A DNA stretch of 64,000 nt from Arthrobacter roseus (GTDB lineage: Bacteria; Actinomycetota; Actinomycetes; Actinomycetales; Micrococcaceae), in NCBI RefSeq assembly GCF_016907875.1, contig NZ_JAFBCU010000001.1, forward strand, positions 2,604,001-2,668,000, given 5' to 3'. The notes below the pieces were generated by a model. The model was not told where the DNA came from and did no database searches. It saw only the letters and a list, made by a program, of their open reading frames with translations. This document shows, one piece after another, positions 38,628 through 49,923 of the stretch. A program made the position numbers and the translations under genes. Within the stretch, counting starts at the first letter, position 1, and each line of letters opens with the position of its first letter.

Positions 38628-39098
38628 TTACCAGCGGTAGTGGGCGAATGCCTTATTGGATTCGGCCATCTTGTGCGTATCTTCGCGACGCTTTACAGCA
38701 GCACCGAGACCGTTGGACGCATCCAGGATCTCGTTCATCAAGCGCTCGGTCATGGTTTTCTCACGGCGGGCCTTCGAGTATCCGACCAACCAACGCAGAG
38801 CCAGTGCCGTTGCGCGGCCAGGCTTTACCTCGACCGGAACCTGATAAGTTGCGCCGCCAACACGACGGGAGCGAACTTCGAGTGTGGGGCGCACGTTATC
38901 CATGGCCTTTTTGAGTGCAGCAACCGGGTCTCCGCTGATCTTTGTCTGGACACCTTCAAGTGCACCATAAACAATGCGCTCTGCAGTGGACTTCTTACCG
39001 TCCACCAGAACCTTGTTGATCAGCTGGGTAACGAGCGGGGATCCGTATACGGGATCCACGACGAGGGGGCGCTTTGGCGCAGGTCCCTTACGAGGCAT
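38628..39098 (-). CDS. rpsG: 30S ribosomal protein S7 (uS7)
   Basis: A 156-residue uS7, primary binder of the 16S 3' domain. [59 protein letters not shown] and [20 protein letters not shown] are canonical. Its start overlaps the rpsL stop by one base (TAATG). Confidence 0.98.
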   Translation of the reverse strand: MPRKGPAPKRPLVVDPVYGSPLVTQLINKVLVDGKKSTAERIVYGALEGVQTKISGDPVAALKKAMDNVRPTLEVRSRRVGGATYQVPVEVKPGRATALALRWLVGYSKARREKTMTERLMNEILDASNGLGAAVKRREDTHKMAESNKAFAHYRW

Positions 39099-39472
39099 TA
39101 CTTCTTCTCCTTCTTGGCGCCATACAAGCTGCGCGCCTGGCCACGGTTTTTAACGCCCTGGGTATCAAGCGCACCACGGACGATCTTGTAGCGAACACCG
39201 GGGAGGTCCTTCACTCGTCCACCACGAACAAGCACAATGGAGTGCTCCTGGAGATTGTGGCCAACGCCGGGAATGTAGGCAGTTACTTCAATGCCGCCGT
39301 TGAGGCGGACACGAGCAACCTTACGAAGCGCCGAGTTCGGCTTCTTCGGGGTGGTGGTGTACACACGAGTGCAGACACCGCGACGCATAGGGCTACCCTG
39401 AAGTGCAGGAGCCTTGGTTTTAGTGATCTTGGGCGTCCGGCCCTTCCGGACCAGCTGGTTAATTGTAGGCAC
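39098..39472 (-). CDS. rpsL: 30S ribosomal protein S12 (uS12)
   Basis: A 124-residue uS12, part of the decoding centre. [40 protein letters not shown] and [17 protein letters not shown] are wild type at the two lysines (TPKKPN and RVKDLP) where streptomycin resistance usually arises. The start is GTG. GGAGA lies in the loop of a 6-bp hairpin whose 3' arm runs into the start codon (listed separately). Confidence 0.98.
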   Translation of the reverse strand: MPTINQLVRKGRTPKITKTKAPALQGSPMRRGVCTRVYTTTPKKPNSALRKVARVRLNGGIEVTAYIPGVGHNLQEHSIVLVRGGRVKDLPGVRYKIVRGALDTQGVKNRGQARSLYGAKKEKK

Positions 39473-39491
39473 TTATCAGTTCTCCATAAGT
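39471..39491 (-). promoter_or_regulatory. Hairpin presenting the rpsL ribosome site
   Basis: On the minus strand ACTTAT and ATAAGT form a 6-bp stem around the loop GGAGAACTG, which holds the Shine-Dalgarno sequence. The last two bases of the 3' arm are the first two of the rpsL GTG codon. Confidence 0.45.
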
Positions 39492-39776
39492 TCTATTCGG
39501 GTAATTCTGATTCGCTGCTCCCAAGGCCCGACGGCTATGCCTATTTCGGGCGATTGGTCAGCTCTTGTAGTCGTTCAGCATTCCTACTCGCAGTACCCCG
39601 AGGGCTACTAGGTAAACGACTGTAGGCGTGCAAAAGCGTGGCATTCGTTGTACAAGTTCCCTACAACCCGGAGATACGCCTGCGAGGACGCCGATCCACT
39701 GCCACACATAAACAATTATTAATCAGTCTAACAGAATCCCACACAAGCCGGTACGCGGCGAGGTCATCCTTTAACG
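39492..39776 (-). promoter_or_regulatory. Leader and presumed promoter of the str operon
   Basis: A non-coding stretch between rpoC and rpsL (the full gap is 374 bases, with the rpoC hairpin at its other end). On the minus strand TTGTGT (39741-39746) and ATTAAT (39718-39723), spaced by 17 bases in a locally AT-rich patch, form the best promoter candidate. This would give a leader of about 235 bases. TTGCAC near 39640 with TAGTAG is a second, weaker option. Confidence 0.35.
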
Positions 39777-39828
39777 GCCGAGGTCACCGCCTGCATCCCA
39801 GTGTGGGACTACAAGGGGTGACCTCGGC
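39777..39828 (-). terminator. Nested hairpin after rpoC
   Basis: GCCGAGGTCACC (39777-39788) pairs perfectly with GGTGACCTCGGC (39817-39828). Inside, TCCCA and TGGGA form a second stem. It begins 18 bases after the rpoC stop, with the minus-strand tail CGTTAAAGG. It most likely ends the rpoBC transcript. Confidence 0.75.
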
Positions 39829-39846
39829 ACTTTGGAGCGCGGTTAT

Positions 39847-42800
39847 CTACCGGAAATCGCTACCCATGTCGTAGTCGTCGAGGGGAATCGCGTGGAATTC
39901 AGGACTCATCCCGCCTTCAGCTCCGGCGTAGTCAAAGTCACTAAATGCACTCGGACCCGTGAAGAGGTTTGCTTTCGCTTCCTCCGTGGGCTCCACCGTG
40001 ACCTTCGTGTAACGATCCAAGCCGGTGCCGGCCGGGATCAATTTACCGATGATGACGTTCTCCTTGAGGCCAAGCAGCGGATCGCTCTTACCTTCCATGG
40101 CGGCCTGCGTCAGAACACGCGTGGTCTCCTGGAAGGATGCAGCGGACAGCCACGACTCAGTCGCGAGTGACGCCTTGGTGATACCCATGAGCTCGGGCCG
40201 ACCTGATGCCGGCTTCTTGCCCTCGGATACAACACGGCGGTTCTCTTCCTCGAAGCGACTGCGAGCAGCGAGCTCCCCCGGAAGAAGATCCGAGTCACCG
40301 GACTCAATAACCGTCACGCGACGCAGCATCTGGCGAACAATAACCTCGACGTGCTTGTCGTGGATACCTACACCTTGGCTGCGGTAAACGGTCTGAACCT
40401 CGTCGACGAGGAATTCCTGTGCCTTGCGGGGCCCAAGAATTCGCAGGATCTGCTTTGGATCAACAGCACCGAAGACAAGCTGCTCCCCCACTTCAACGTG
40501 CTGGCCATCTTCAACAAGAAGACGCGCACGGCGGAGGACAGGGTAGGCAATCTCTTCGGATCCATCATCCGGAGTGACAACCAGACGCATCTGCTTGTCG
40601 CCATCCTCGATAGTTACCCGACCCGCAGTCTCAGAGATCGGAGCAACTCCCTTAGGGGTACGTGCTTCGAAGAGCTCTTGGATACGGGGTAGCCCCTGAG
40701 TGATGTCTTCCGCAGAAGCCACACCACCGGTGTGGAAGGTACGCATGGTCAACTGTGTGCCCGGCTCACCGATCGACTGCGCGGCGATGATACCGACAGC
40801 CTCACCGATGTCCACGGTTTTACCCGTGGCCAAGGACCGGCCATAGCACAATGCACACGTGCCGACAGCAGACTCACACGTGAGAACCGAACGGATCTTG
40901 ATCTCTGAAATACCAGCCTTGAACAGCTTGTCAATCAGCACATCACCGACATCTGAACCGCCAGTAGCCAGCACATCGCCGTCGTTGCCGACGACGTCGA
41001 CAGCCAACGTGCGAGCGTAAGCCGAGTTCTCTACCTCGTCATGCAGATTCAATTCACCATTCTGATCGGCAACAGCGATCGGAACCGTGAGCCCACGCTC
41101 AGTGCCGCAGTCCTCCTCGCGGACAATGACGTCCTGCGAGACGTCCACCAGGCGACGGGTCAGGTAACCGGAGTTGGCCGTACGAAGCGCCGTATCCGCA
41201 AGGCCCTTGCGGGCGCCGTGGGTCGCGATGAAGTACTCGAGAACCGACAGTCCCTCACGGTATGAGGACTTGATGGGCCGCGGGATGATTTCACCCTTCG
41301 GGTTAGCCACCAGTCCACGAATACCGGCAATCTGACGGACCTGGAGCCAGTTACCACGGGCACCGGAGGACACCATGCGGTTGATGGTGTTCTCCTTGGT
41401 CAGGCCCTTCATCATGGCCGCCGCAACATCGTTGGTTGCCTTGTTCCAGATATCGATGAGTTCCTGACGACGCTCGTCGTCCGCAAGCAGACCCTTGCCG
41501 TACTGAACTTCAACCTTTGCAGCCTGAGCTTCGTAGCCCGCCATGATCTCGGGTTTCTCCGGCGGAGCCAGAATGTCCGAGATAGCGACAGTAACGCCTG
41601 AACGGGTTGCCCAGTAGAAACCGGAGTCCTTCAGGTTATCCAGCGTTGCCGCAGTGACCACCTTCGGATACCGCTCAGCGAGGGTGTTGACGATCGTGGA
41701 CAGTTCTCCCTTGTCCGCCACCGCAGCCACCCAAGGGTAGTTATCGGGAAGCGTGTCGTTGAACAAGACCTGTCCGAGCGAGGTTTCGATCAGCGCCGGC
41801 GTACCCTCTTCCCAACCTTCGGGAGCAGGCTGTTCCTCAGAAGGAACAAAGTGCGGAATCCGAATTTTCACGACTGCATTCAGGTGCAACTGACCCAGGT
41901 CAAGAGCCATGACGGCTTCGGCTGGCGTTGAGAACAGTCGCCCCTCGCCCACGGCACCTTCACGCTTGGTGGTCAAGTGATGCAAGCCGATGATCATGTC
42001 CTGCGACGGCAGAGTCACTGGACGACCGTCAGAAGGCTTCAAAATATTGTTCGAGGACAACATCAGAATGCGCGCCTCAGCTTGGGCCTCCGGGCTCAGT
42101 GGCAAGTGCACAGCCATCTGATCGCCGTCAAAGTCAGCGTTGAACGCACCACAGACGAGCGGGTGAAGCTGAAGCGCCTTACCCTCAACGAGTTGCGGCT
42201 CGAACGCCTGGATCCCTAGACGGTGCAGAGTAGGCGCACGGTTGAGCAGCACGGGATGTTCCGTGATGATCTCTTCCAATACATCCCAGACCTGCGGCCG
42301 GTAGCGCTCAACCATGCGCTTTGCGCTCTTGATGTTCTGCGCGTGGTTGAGGTCGACAAGACGCTTCATGACGAACGGCTTGAAAAGCTCCAGAGCCATC
42401 TGCTTGGGCAATCCGCACTGGTGCAGCTTCAGCTGAGGGCCGACGACGATAACGGAACGCCCTGAATAATCAACGCGCTTACCCAAAAGGTTCTGACGGA
42501 AACGTCCCTGCTTGCCCTTGAGCATGTCAGAGAGCGATTTCAGCGGACGGTTGCCCGGACCCGTCACCGGACGGCCACGACGGCCGTTGTCAAACAGGGA
42601 GTCAACGGCTTCCTGAAGCATGCGCTTCTCATTGTTGACGATGATCTCGGGTGCCCCAAGATCCAGAAGACGCTTTAGACGGTTGTTCCGGTTGATCACA
42701 CGTCGGTACAGGTCATTGAGATCCGACGTCGCAAAACGTCCACCATCGAGCTGAACCATGGGACGCAGCTCCGGTGGGATCACCGGCACGGCGTCGAGGA

Positions 42801-43737
42801 CCATACCCAAGGGGCTGTTGGTCGTGGTCAGGAACGCATTGACAACCTTCAGACGCTTGAGTGCACGCGTCTTGCGCTGGCCCTTACCGTTCTGAATGAT
42901 GTCCCGCAACAGCTCTGACTCAGCCTGCATGTCAAAGTTCTCAAGCCGCCGTTTGATGGCCTCAGCACCCATGGAGCCTTCGAAATACAGACCGTAGCGG
43001 TCACGCAGTTCACGGTATAGACCCTCGTCACCTTCGAGGTCTGCGACCTTCAGGTTCTTGAAGCGGTCCCAGACCTGCTCCAGCCGTTCAATCTCGGCGT
43101 CGGAGCGCTTACGGATCTGCGCCATGGATCGGTCCGCTGAATCGCGGGCTTTTTTCTTCTCGGCAGCCTTGGCGCCTTCGCCCTCAAGCCGGGCAAGTTC
43201 GCCTTCAAGACCCTGCGCGATGGCGGCGATATCCGCATCACGCTGGTCTACGAGATGCTTCTTCTCAACGTCGTGCTCTGCCTGAAGGTTCGGAAGTTCC
43301 TTGTGACGGTTGTCTTCGTCGACCCACGTGATCATGTAGGCGGCAAAGTAGATGATCTTTTCAAGATCCTTCGGCGCCAGGTCCAAAAGGTAACCGAGGC
43401 GAGAAGGAACACCCTTGAAGTACCAGATGTGAGTTACCGAAGCAGCCAGTTCAATGTGACCCATGCGCTCACGACGAACCTTGGCGCGCGTGACTTCAAC
43501 GCCGCAACGCTCGCAGATGATGCCCTTGAATCGGACACGCTTGTACTTGCCGCAGTAGCACTCCCAGTCGCGTGAAGGACCAAAGATCTTTTCGCAGAAA
43601 AGACCGTCCTTCTCCGGCTTCAGGGTTCGATAGTTGATGGTCTCGGGCTTACGCACCTCGCCGTACGACCAGTCACGGATTTCATCCGCGGTGGCCAGGC
43701 CGATTCGCATAAGACCGAATGAGGATTCGCTGGACAT
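39847..43737 (-). CDS. rpoC: RNA polymerase beta prime subunit
   Basis: A 1296-residue beta prime subunit of actinobacterial size. The N-terminal zinc site is [20 protein letters not shown] (about 60-79). The catalytic magnesium loop is [17 protein letters not shown] second zinc site with [15 protein letters not shown] lies in the C-terminal third. It follows rpoB by 60 bases with no hairpin, so the two are co-transcribed and made in step. Confidence 0.98.
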   Translation of the reverse strand: MSSESSFGLMRIGLATADEIRDWSYGEVRKPETINYRTLKPEKDGLFCEKIFGPSRDWECYCGKYKRVRFKGIICERCGVEVTRAKVRRERMGHIELAASVTHIWYFKGVPSRLGYLLDLAPKDLEKIIYFAAYMITWVDEDNRHKELPNLQAEHDVEKKHLVDQRDADIAAIAQGLEGELARLEGEGAKAAEKKKARDSADRSMAQIRKRSDAEIERLEQVWDRFKNLKVADLEGDEGLYRELRDRYGLYFEGSMGAEAIKRRLENFDMQAESELLRDIIQNGKGQRKTRALKRLKVVNAFLTTTNSPLGMVLDAVPVIPPELRPMVQLDGGRFATSDLNDLYRRVINRNNRLKRLLDLGAPEIIVNNEKRMLQEAVDSLFDNGRRGRPVTGPGNRPLKSLSDMLKGKQGRFRQNLLGKRVDYSGRSVIVVGPQLKLHQCGLPKQMALELFKPFVMKRLVDLNHAQNIKSAKRMVERYRPQVWDVLEEIITEHPVLLNRAPTLHRLGIQAFEPQLVEGKALQLHPLVCGAFNADFDGDQMAVHLPLSPEAQAEARILMLSSNNILKPSDGRPVTLPSQDMIIGLHHLTTKREGAVGEGRLFSTPAEAVMALDLGQLHLNAVVKIRIPHFVPSEEQPAPEGWEEGTPALIETSLGQVLFNDTLPDNYPWVAAVADKGELSTIVNTLAERYPKVVTAATLDNLKDSGFYWATRSGVTVAISDILAPPEKPEIMAGYEAQAAKVEVQYGKGLLADDERRQELIDIWNKATNDVAAAMMKGLTKENTINRMVSSGARGNWLQVRQIAGIRGLVANPKGEIIPRPIKSSYREGLSVLEYFIATHGARKGLADTALRTANSGYLTRRLVDVSQDVIVREEDCGTERGLTVPIAVADQNGELNLHDEVENSAYARTLAVDVVGNDGDVLATGGSDVGDVLIDKLFKAGISEIKIRSVLTCESAVGTCALCYGRSLATGKTVDIGEAVGIIAAQSIGEPGTQLTMRTFHTGGVASAEDITQGLPRIQELFEARTPKGVAPISETAGRVTIEDGDKQMRLVVTPDDGSEEIAYPVLRRARLLVEDGQHVEVGEQLVFGAVDPKQILRILGPRKAQEFLVDEVQTVYRSQGVGIHDKHVEVIVRQMLRRVTVIESGDSDLLPGELAARSRFEEENRRVVSEGKKPASGRPELMGITKASLATESWLSAASFQETTRVLTQAAMEGKSDPLLGLKENVIIGKLIPAGTGLDRYTKVTVEPTEEAKANLFTGPSAFSDFDYAGAEGGMSPEFHAIPLDDYDMGSDFR

Positions 43738-43797
43738 ATGGTCCCTGTTCTCTCTTGTTCTCGGAGTGTGAATGTCTATGGGTTACGGAAAGAGGTT

Positions 43798-46700
43798 CTA
43801 GACCTCTTCAACAGAGCTTGGCTCGGCCCGCGAGAGGTCGATTCCCAGCTCTTCCGCGGCCCGGAAGACTTCTTCGTCCGAGTCACGCATTTCAATGGTG
43901 TTGCCTTCCGTGGACAGGACTTCCACGTTGAGGCACAACGACTGCATTTCCTTGATCAGAACCTTGAACGATTCCGGAACGCCCGGCTCAGGGATGTTCT
44001 CACCCTTCACGATGGCTTCGTAAACCTTCACACGGCCATGGATATCATCTGACTTGATGGTCAGAAGTTCCTGCAGTGTGTACGCGGCACCGTAAGCCTC
44101 CAGGGCCCAAACTTCCATTTCACCGAAGCGCTGTCCACCGAACTGCGCCTTACCACCCAACGGCTGCTGCGTGATCATGGAGTACGGACCTGTGGAGCGC
44201 GCGTGGATCTTGTCATCAACAAGGTGGTGCAGCTTCAGAATGTACATGTAGCCGACGGAGATCGGGTCAGGGAACGGTTCGCCAGAGCGGCCGTCGTAGA
44301 CCTGCGTCTTACCAGTGGATCCGATCAGACGGTTGCCATCACGGGTCACATTCGTTGAGTCGAGCAATCCGGTGATTTCCGACTCGGAAGCACCGTCGAA
44401 GACCGGTGTTGCAACCGTCGTCGGGCCGGACTCACGGGGGAAGTTCTGGAGGCTCTGGACCCAGTCTGGCTCGCCCTCGATCTTCCAACCCTGCTTAGCG
44501 GCCCAGCCAAGGTGAATTTCCATGACCTGGCCCACGTTCATTCGTCCCGGAACACCCAAGGGGTTCAGGACGACGTCGACCGGTGTGCCATCTGCAAGGA
44601 ATGGCATATCCTCGATCGGCAGGATCTTGGAGATAACGCCCTTGTTTCCGTGACGGCCAGCGAGCTTGTCGCCATCCGTGATCTTGCGCTTCTGCGCCAC
44701 GTGAACCCGGACCAACTGGTTTACGCCTGGGGGCAGCTCGTCGTCATTGTCCCGATCGAAGATACGGACACCAATAACAGTTCCAGACTCGCCATGGGGA
44801 ACCTTCAACGATGTGTCTCGAACTTCACGGCTCTTCTCACCGAAGATGGCGCGAAGCAGACGCTCTTCCGGAGTCAGCTCCGTCTCACCCTTCGGTGTGA
44901 CACGGCCTACAAGGATGTCGCCGGCCTCAACCTCAGCACCGATGTGAATGATGCCGCGCTCGTCCAGCGCGCCAAGAACGTCTTCGCTCACGTTCGGAAT
45001 GTCGCGGGTGATTTCCTCAGCGCCCAGTTTTGTATCCCGGGCATCGACCTCATGCTCTTCGATATGGATAGAGGTCAGGACGTCCTCAGAAACAACACGC
45101 TGCGACAGAATGATTGCATCCTCGAAGTTATGACCCTCCCAAGACATGAATGCCACCAGCATGTTCTTGCCAAGCGATAGCTCACCCTGATCGGTGGACG
45201 GACCATCGGCGATGACGCCCTCAACCTCGAGTCGCTGGCCCTCTTCGACCACAACGCGCTGATTATAGGCGTTGCCCTGGTTGGAGCGGGCGAACTTCAT
45301 GATGGGGTAGTGAGTTTCCGTGCCGTCGTCATTGAGCATCGTGACCATCTCGGCTGATACTTCCTGAACGACGCCGGGCTTGACAGCGACAACCGAGTCC
45401 CCGGCGTCGACCGCGGCGTCGGCTTCCATACCGGTACCAACCAGCGGGCGCTCCGCCCGAAGCAACGGCACAGCCTGACGCTGCATATTGGCACCCATGA
45501 GGGCACGGTTGGCGTCGTCGTGCTCCAGGAACGGAATCAGCGCCGTAGCAACAGAGACCATCTGACGCGGGGAAACGTCCATGTAGTCAACGGCTTTGGC
45601 CTCGACCAGAAGAGGTTCACCTGAACCACCGCGGGTACGCACAAGGACCATGTCCTCGGCGAAGTGCTGGTCCGTTGTCAGAGGCGCGTTCGCCTGAGCG
45701 ATCTGGCACTCGATCTCATCATCAGCCGTCAGGTAGTCAACCTGCTCTGTAACCAGGCTCCCGACAACCTTTCGGTACGGAGTCTCGATAAACCCGAACG
45801 CGTTGATGCGACCGTAAGTAGCCAGCGACCCGATCAAGCCAATATTCGGTCCTTCAGGGGTTTCGATGGGGCACATGCGGCCATAGTGCGAAGGGTGGAC
45901 GTCACGGACTTCCATGCCTGCACGGTCACGGGACAGACCACCTGGGCCAAGCGCAGAAAGCCGGCGCTTGTGCGTAAGGCCCGCGAGCGGGTTGTTCTGG
46001 TCCATGAACTGCGACAGCTGCGACGTTCCGAAGAACTCTTTCATGGCAGCAACCACAGGCCGGATGTTGATCAGTGTCTGCGGGGTAATGGCTTCAACGT
46101 CCTGCGTGGTCATACGCTCACGGACCACGCGCTCCATGCGGGACAGACCCGTGCGGACCTGGTTCTCGATGAGCTCACCCACTGCGCGGATGCGGCGATT
46201 GCCGAAGTGATCGATGTCATCGACCTCAACGCGGATGTCCGCTTCCTGACCGTCCCGGTGCGCCTTGATGCTCTTCTCGCCAGCATGCAAAGCCACCAAG
46301 TACTTAATCATGGCGACGATGTCTTCCGTATCCAGTACCGAAGCATTGGATTCGCTGAGTGACTTGTCCAGACCCAGCTTGCGGTTGATCTTATAGCGAC
46401 CCACCTTTGCAAGGTCGTAGCGCTTTGCGTTGAAGTACAGATTGTCCAGCAGGTTCTGTGCGGCTTCGACTGTTGGGGGCTCGCCTGGACGCAACTTGCG
46501 GTAGATGTCCAGAAGGGCGTCTTCCCTGGTCTCGGTGGCGTCCTTCTCCAGTGTTGCCCGGATGGAGTCGTACTCGCCAAACGTCTCGAGGATTTCTCCC
46601 TCGGTCCAGCCAAGCGCCTTGAGCAGGACCGTGACGGACTGCTTGCGCTTGCGGTCTAGACGGACACCGACCTGGTCACGCTTGTCGATTTCCAACTCGA

Positions 46701-47304
46701 ACCAAGCACCACGCGAGGGAATGATCTTCGCTGTGAAGATGTCCTTGTCACTGGTCTTGTCCACGGCCCGCTCAAAGTACGCACCCGGCGAGCGGACGAG
46801 CTGCGAAACTACCACGCGCTCCGTACCGTTGATGACAAAAGTTCCCTTATCTGTCATCAACGGGAAATCGCCCATGAACACGGTCTGCTGCTTGATTTCA
46901 CCCGTGTTGTTGTTCATGAACTCGGCCTTGACGTACAGTGGCGCCGCGTATGTGGCGTCCCTGTCTTTGCATTCGGCCATCGTGTACTTGGGGTCCGCGA
47001 ACTCCGGCTCCGAGAAGCTCAGGGACATCGTTCCCTGAAAGTCTTCAATCGGCGAAATCTCCTCGAAGATATCCGACAGGCCTGCCGTTGTTGCGACACC
47101 CTGGAGACCCTCTTCAAGGGCCTGCTCAACACGGGTCTTCCACTTCTCATTGCCAACGAGCCAATCAAAGCTGTCGGTCTGGAGGGCTAGGAGGTTAGGA
47201 ACGTCCAGCGGTTCATGAATCTTCGCGAATGAAATCCGACGCGCTGCGTCCGGAATTTCAGAGTTGTTAGCGGTTGCATTATTAGCGGTGCTCGAGGCGA
47301 CCAA
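43798..47304 (-). CDS. rpoB: RNA polymerase beta subunit
   Basis: About 1168 residues. The rifampicin region [20 protein letters not shown], then [16 protein letters not shown], is wild type at the usual resistance positions. [20 protein letters not shown] and [20 protein letters not shown] are catalytic-core motifs. The start is taken as TTG at 47304: AAGGA lies six bases upstream and translation then opens MVASSTANN, a form common in related genera. GTG at 47319 is the alternative and would add five residues. It is divergent from the thiolase gene across about 300 bases. Confidence 0.97.
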   Translation of the reverse strand: MVASSTANNATANNSEIPDAARRISFAKIHEPLDVPNLLALQTDSFDWLVGNEKWKTRVEQALEEGLQGVATTAGLSDIFEEISPIEDFQGTMSLSFSEPEFADPKYTMAECKDRDATYAAPLYVKAEFMNNNTGEIKQQTVFMGDFPLMTDKGTFVINGTERVVVSQLVRSPGAYFERAVDKTSDKDIFTAKIIPSRGAWFELEIDKRDQVGVRLDRKRKQSVTVLLKALGWTEGEILETFGEYDSIRATLEKDATETREDALLDIYRKLRPGEPPTVEAAQNLLDNLYFNAKRYDLAKVGRYKINRKLGLDKSLSESNASVLDTEDIVAMIKYLVALHAGEKSIKAHRDGQEADIRVEVDDIDHFGNRRIRAVGELIENQVRTGLSRMERVVRERMTTQDVEAITPQTLINIRPVVAAMKEFFGTSQLSQFMDQNNPLAGLTHKRRLSALGPGGLSRDRAGMEVRDVHPSHYGRMCPIETPEGPNIGLIGSLATYGRINAFGFIETPYRKVVGSLVTEQVDYLTADDEIECQIAQANAPLTTDQHFAEDMVLVRTRGGSGEPLLVEAKAVDYMDVSPRQMVSVATALIPFLEHDDANRALMGANMQRQAVPLLRAERPLVGTGMEADAAVDAGDSVVAVKPGVVQEVSAEMVTMLNDDGTETHYPIMKFARSNQGNAYNQRVVVEEGQRLEVEGVIADGPSTDQGELSLGKNMLVAFMSWEGHNFEDAIILSQRVVSEDVLTSIHIEEHEVDARDTKLGAEEITRDIPNVSEDVLGALDERGIIHIGAEVEAGDILVGRVTPKGETELTPEERLLRAIFGEKSREVRDTSLKVPHGESGTVIGVRIFDRDNDDELPPGVNQLVRVHVAQKRKITDGDKLAGRHGNKGVISKILPIEDMPFLADGTPVDVVLNPLGVPGRMNVGQVMEIHLGWAAKQGWKIEGEPDWVQSLQNFPRESGPTTVATPVFDGASESEITGLLDSTNVTRDGNRLIGSTGKTQVYDGRSGEPFPDPISVGYMYILKLHHLVDDKIHARSTGPYSMITQQPLGGKAQFGGQRFGEMEVWALEAYGAAYTLQELLTIKSDDIHGRVKVYEAIVKGENIPEPGVPESFKVLIKEMQSLCLNVEVLSTEGNTIEMRDSDEEVFRAAEELGIDLSRAEPSSVEEV

Positions 47305-47602
47305 GAGGGATCCTTCCACAGACCTTCAGGCTATCCGCGACTCCACGCTCATATGTCAAAAAACCCGTTGTTAAATGACAAAGTGCACGACAAAGCCCAC
47401 CGCTATATGAAGGCTGAGATTATGAGGGGAATCGCAAATATCTACTGTACGCCTACTACACGAACATGTCTACTGGTAGTACTCTCATCCCAACGCCACT
47501 TCCAGCTTTGATTCGGCTCACAGCGGCGCCCTGAGCCCGCGCCGAGCGCTCGGGGTAGCCTAGAAATGGCCCCGCCCACGTTTGAAAGTGAGTTTCAACA
47601 CC
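47305..47602 (-). promoter_or_regulatory. Divergent promoter region, rpoBC and thiolase
   Basis: A non-coding, AT-rich stretch. On the minus strand a consensus -35 TTGACA (47354-47359) and GATAGC (47330-47335), 18 bases apart, could drive rpoB with a very short leader. CATAAT near 47422 is another -10-like element further up. For the plus-strand thiolase gene, nothing beyond TAGCCTAGAAAT near 47556 stands out. Confidence 0.35.
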
Positions 47603-48805
47603 ATGAGTATTCCAGAGAACCAGCCCACCGACGTCGTCATTGTCGGTGGAGCCCGCACACCACAAGGTCGGCTGAATGGTCAGCTAGCATCCTTAACCGC
47701 CGTCGAACTTGGTGCATTCGCCATCGCCGGCGCCCTCGAAAGATCCCGCGTTGACGCAGCAGATGTCAACGCCGTCATCATGGGCCACGTCGTTCAAGCC
47801 GGTTGCGGTCAGAACCCCGCCCGCCAGAGTTCCATCAAGGCAGGCATCGGCTGGGACGTCCCGGCAGTCACCCTCAATAAGGTTTGCCTCTCCGGCCTCA
47901 CTGCCGTCATTGACGCGGCGCGGCTAATCCGCAGCGGCGAAGCAACCGTGGTCGTAGCCGGTGGCCAGGAATCGATGTCCAATGGACCACACATCCTTCC
48001 CGGCTCACGACAAGGCTGGACTTACGGCAACATTCAAGCTGTTGATTCCGTCGCCACCGACGGCCTGACCGACGCTTTTGATCAGGAATCCATGGGGGCA
48101 TCCACTGAACGAGGCAACGACGCTCTGGGCATCGGTCGTTCAGCACAGGATGAAGTTGCCGCCTCGTCGCACCAGCGCGCAGCCGCGGCAGCGGAAGCGG
48201 GCATCTTTGACGATGAGATCGTGCCTGTCTCCGTCCGTCAGCGCAAGGGCGAACCGCTTGTGCTCAAAGCCGATGAGGGCATCCGGCCCACCACTACCGT
48301 GGAAAGCCTCAGCAAGTTACGGCCAGCCTTCAACAAAGAGGGCGCCATTACTGCAGGGAATTCCTCCCCACTGTCCGACGGGGCCGCTGCGCTGGTGCTG
48401 ACAACCCGTTCAAACGCAGAAGCCAAAGGACTCGAGATTCTCGCCGTTCTCGGCGAGCCAGGACAGGTAGCAGGCCCAGACAACTCCCTGCACTCCCAGC
48501 CCGCCAACGCCATCCACAAAGCGCTGGAACGCGCTGGTTGGACGACGTCGGACCTTGACTTCATTGAGATCAACGAGGCGTTTGGCTCCGTAGCGTGTCA
48601 GTCGCTGAAAGACTTGGACCTCTCCCTCGAGAAGTGCAACATTCACGGTGGGGCCATCGCTCTAGGGCATCCCATCGGCGCTTCTGGTGCTCGCCTAGCA
48701 CTTCATGCAGCACTTGAACTCAAGCGCCGAGGATCCGGCAAGGCTGCTGTATCGCTGTGCGGTGGCGGAGGCCAGGGCGAAGCACTCCTACTGATCCGGA
48801 GCTAA
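47603..48805 (+). CDS. Acetyl-CoA C-acetyltransferase (thiolase)
   Basis: A 400-residue type II thiolase. It condenses two acetyl-CoA, or cleaves 3-ketoacyl-CoA. The acyl-accepting Cys is in LNKVCLSGL (C95), GGQESMSNGPHIL is conserved, the catalytic His is in ALGHPIGASGAR (H356) and the second Cys in SLCGGGGQG (C386). NEAFGSVA is also present. The ATG at 47603 follows GAAAGTGAG; TTG 47582 or GTG 47588 are possible. It stands alone on the plus strand between rpoB and rplL, so it is an accessory insertion in the ribosomal cluster, not part of an obvious pathway operon. Confidence 0.92.
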   Translation: MSIPENQPTDVVIVGGARTPQGRLNGQLASLTAVELGAFAIAGALERSRVDAADVNAVIMGHVVQAGCGQNPARQSSIKAGIGWDVPAVTLNKVCLSGLTAVIDAARLIRSGEATVVVAGGQESMSNGPHILPGSRQGWTYGNIQAVDSVATDGLTDAFDQESMGASTERGNDALGIGRSAQDEVAASSHQRAAAAAEAGIFDDEIVPVSVRQRKGEPLVLKADEGIRPTTTVESLSKLRPAFNKEGAITAGNSSPLSDGAAALVLTTRSNAEAKGLEILAVLGEPGQVAGPDNSLHSQPANAIHKALERAGWTTSDLDFIEINEAFGSVACQSLKDLDLSLEKCNIHGGAIALGHPIGASGARLALHAALELKRRGSGKAAVSLCGGGGQGEALLLIRS

Positions 48806-48833
48806 CAAGCCGACGCGCATCATGCACGCATGC

Positions 48834-48871
48834 AAAAGGCCCCCACGCTCTGACGAGTGTGGGGGCCTTTT
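48834..48871. terminator. Bidirectional intrinsic terminator
   Basis: AAAAGGCCCCCAC (48834-48846) pairs with GTGGGGGCCTTTT (48859-48871), and a few further pairs close a TGAC loop. A-tract and T-tract on either side make it work in both directions: after the thiolase gene (plus) and after rplL (minus). Confidence 0.92.
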
Positions 48872-48906
48872 GAGTGGTTGAGCCATGGAGGTTCAACCGG
48901 AACAAG

Positions 48907-49284
48907 CTACTTGACGGTCACCGAAGCGCCGGCAGCCTCAAGGGCTTCCTTGGCCTTCTCAGCTGCTTCCTTGGTTGCGCCTTCCAGCACAGCCTTGGGA
49001 GCCGAATCAACAAGATCCTTGGCTTCCTTCAGACCCAGTGAAGTCAGGCTACGAACTTCCTTGATCACTGCGATCTTCTTCTCGCCGGGACCTTCGAGGA
49101 TGACGTCGAATTCGGTCTGCTCTTCAGCAGCCTCTGCAGCTCCGCCGGCGGCAGGGCCTGCAACGGCAACGGCAGCAGCCGTAACGTCAAACGTCTCTTC
49201 GAACAACGTAACGAACTCTGAGAGCTCGATGATGGTCAGTTCCTTGAAAGCTTCAATGAGCTCTTCGTTGCTGAGCTTCGCCAT
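48907..49284 (-). CDS. rplL: 50S ribosomal protein L7/L12 (bL12)
   Basis: A 125-residue stalk protein. The N-terminal dimer domain ([22 protein letters not shown]), an Ala/Gly hinge, and the C-terminal domain with [26 protein letters not shown] are all present. It recruits translational GTPases. It follows rplJ by 63 bases and ends 36 bases before the bidirectional terminator. Confidence 0.98.
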   Translation of the reverse strand: MAKLSNEELIEAFKELTIIELSEFVTLFEETFDVTAAAVAVAGPAAGGAAEAAEEQTEFDVILEGPGEKKIAVIKEVRSLTSLGLKEAKDLVDSAPKAVLEGATKEAAEKAKEALEAAGASVTVK

Positions 49285-49347
49285 GGTGTGGCGTCCTTCC
49301 TTTAGTCGGCACCGAACGGCACCTGAGTTTATTGGGTGCGAGAGCTG

Positions 49348-49923
49348 CTAGCTCTCGTCGGTTGCCGTATTCTCTGCGTCTGCCGATTCGGCAGCCGAAG
49401 CTTCTTCGGCAGGAGCCTCAGCGGCGGCTGGCGCACCTTCGGCCTCTTCACGCTTGACGCGTAGCGCCTCGACGGTCCGAGCCATAGCTGCGGCAGGCGC
49501 CTTGAGGATTCCTGCAACCATAGCGAGCTGGTGCTCGCGTGATTCGAGCGCTGCAAGCGCAGCGACGCCGGAAGCATCCATGGCCTTGCCCTCGAAGTAA
49601 CCGGTCTTGATGATGAGCTGCGGGTTGTTCTTGGCGAAATCCGTGAGGCTCTTTGCTGCAGCAACTGCATCGCCCTTGATGAACGCGATTGCAGTAGGGC
49701 CGGCAAGCTGATCATCAAATGCGTTGATGCCAGCTTCCTTGGCTGCAATATTCGTCAGGGTGTTCTTGACGACCGAGTACTTGGTGTCCTGGCCGAGCGA
49801 ACGGCGCAGCTGCTTGAGCTGTGCCACGGTGAGCCCACGGTATTCGGTGAGGACTGCAGCATCAGAATCCTTGAAATCAGTGACGATTTCTTCCACTGCT
49901 GACACCTTGATTGGCGTTGTCAT
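49348..49923 (-). CDS. rplJ: 50S ribosomal protein L10 (uL10)
   Basis: A 191-residue uL10, base of the L12 stalk. TEYRGLTVAQLKQLRRSLG, KNTLTNIAAKEAG and GPTAIAFIKGD are conserved; a 25-residue Ala/Glu-rich tail follows. GGAAGGAGG just upstream is a strong ribosome site. The leader carries an attenuator (listed separately), fitting autoregulation by the L10-L12 complex. Confidence 0.98.
   Translation of the reverse strand: MTTPIKVSAVEEIVTDFKDSDAAVLTEYRGLTVAQLKQLRRSLGQDTKYSVVKNTLTNIAAKEAGINAFDDQLAGPTAIAFIKGDAVAAAKSLTDFAKNNPQLIIKTGYFEGKAMDASGVAALAALESREHQLAMVAGILKAPAAAMARTVEALRVKREEAEGAPAAAEAPAEEASAAESADAENTATDES

Noticed and set aside
39750-39788. Partial direct repeat CGAGGTCATCC / CGAGGTCACC before the rpoC hairpin
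   Set aside because: Only about ten bases are shared and the second copy is explained by the hairpin arm; too short to claim a repeat element.
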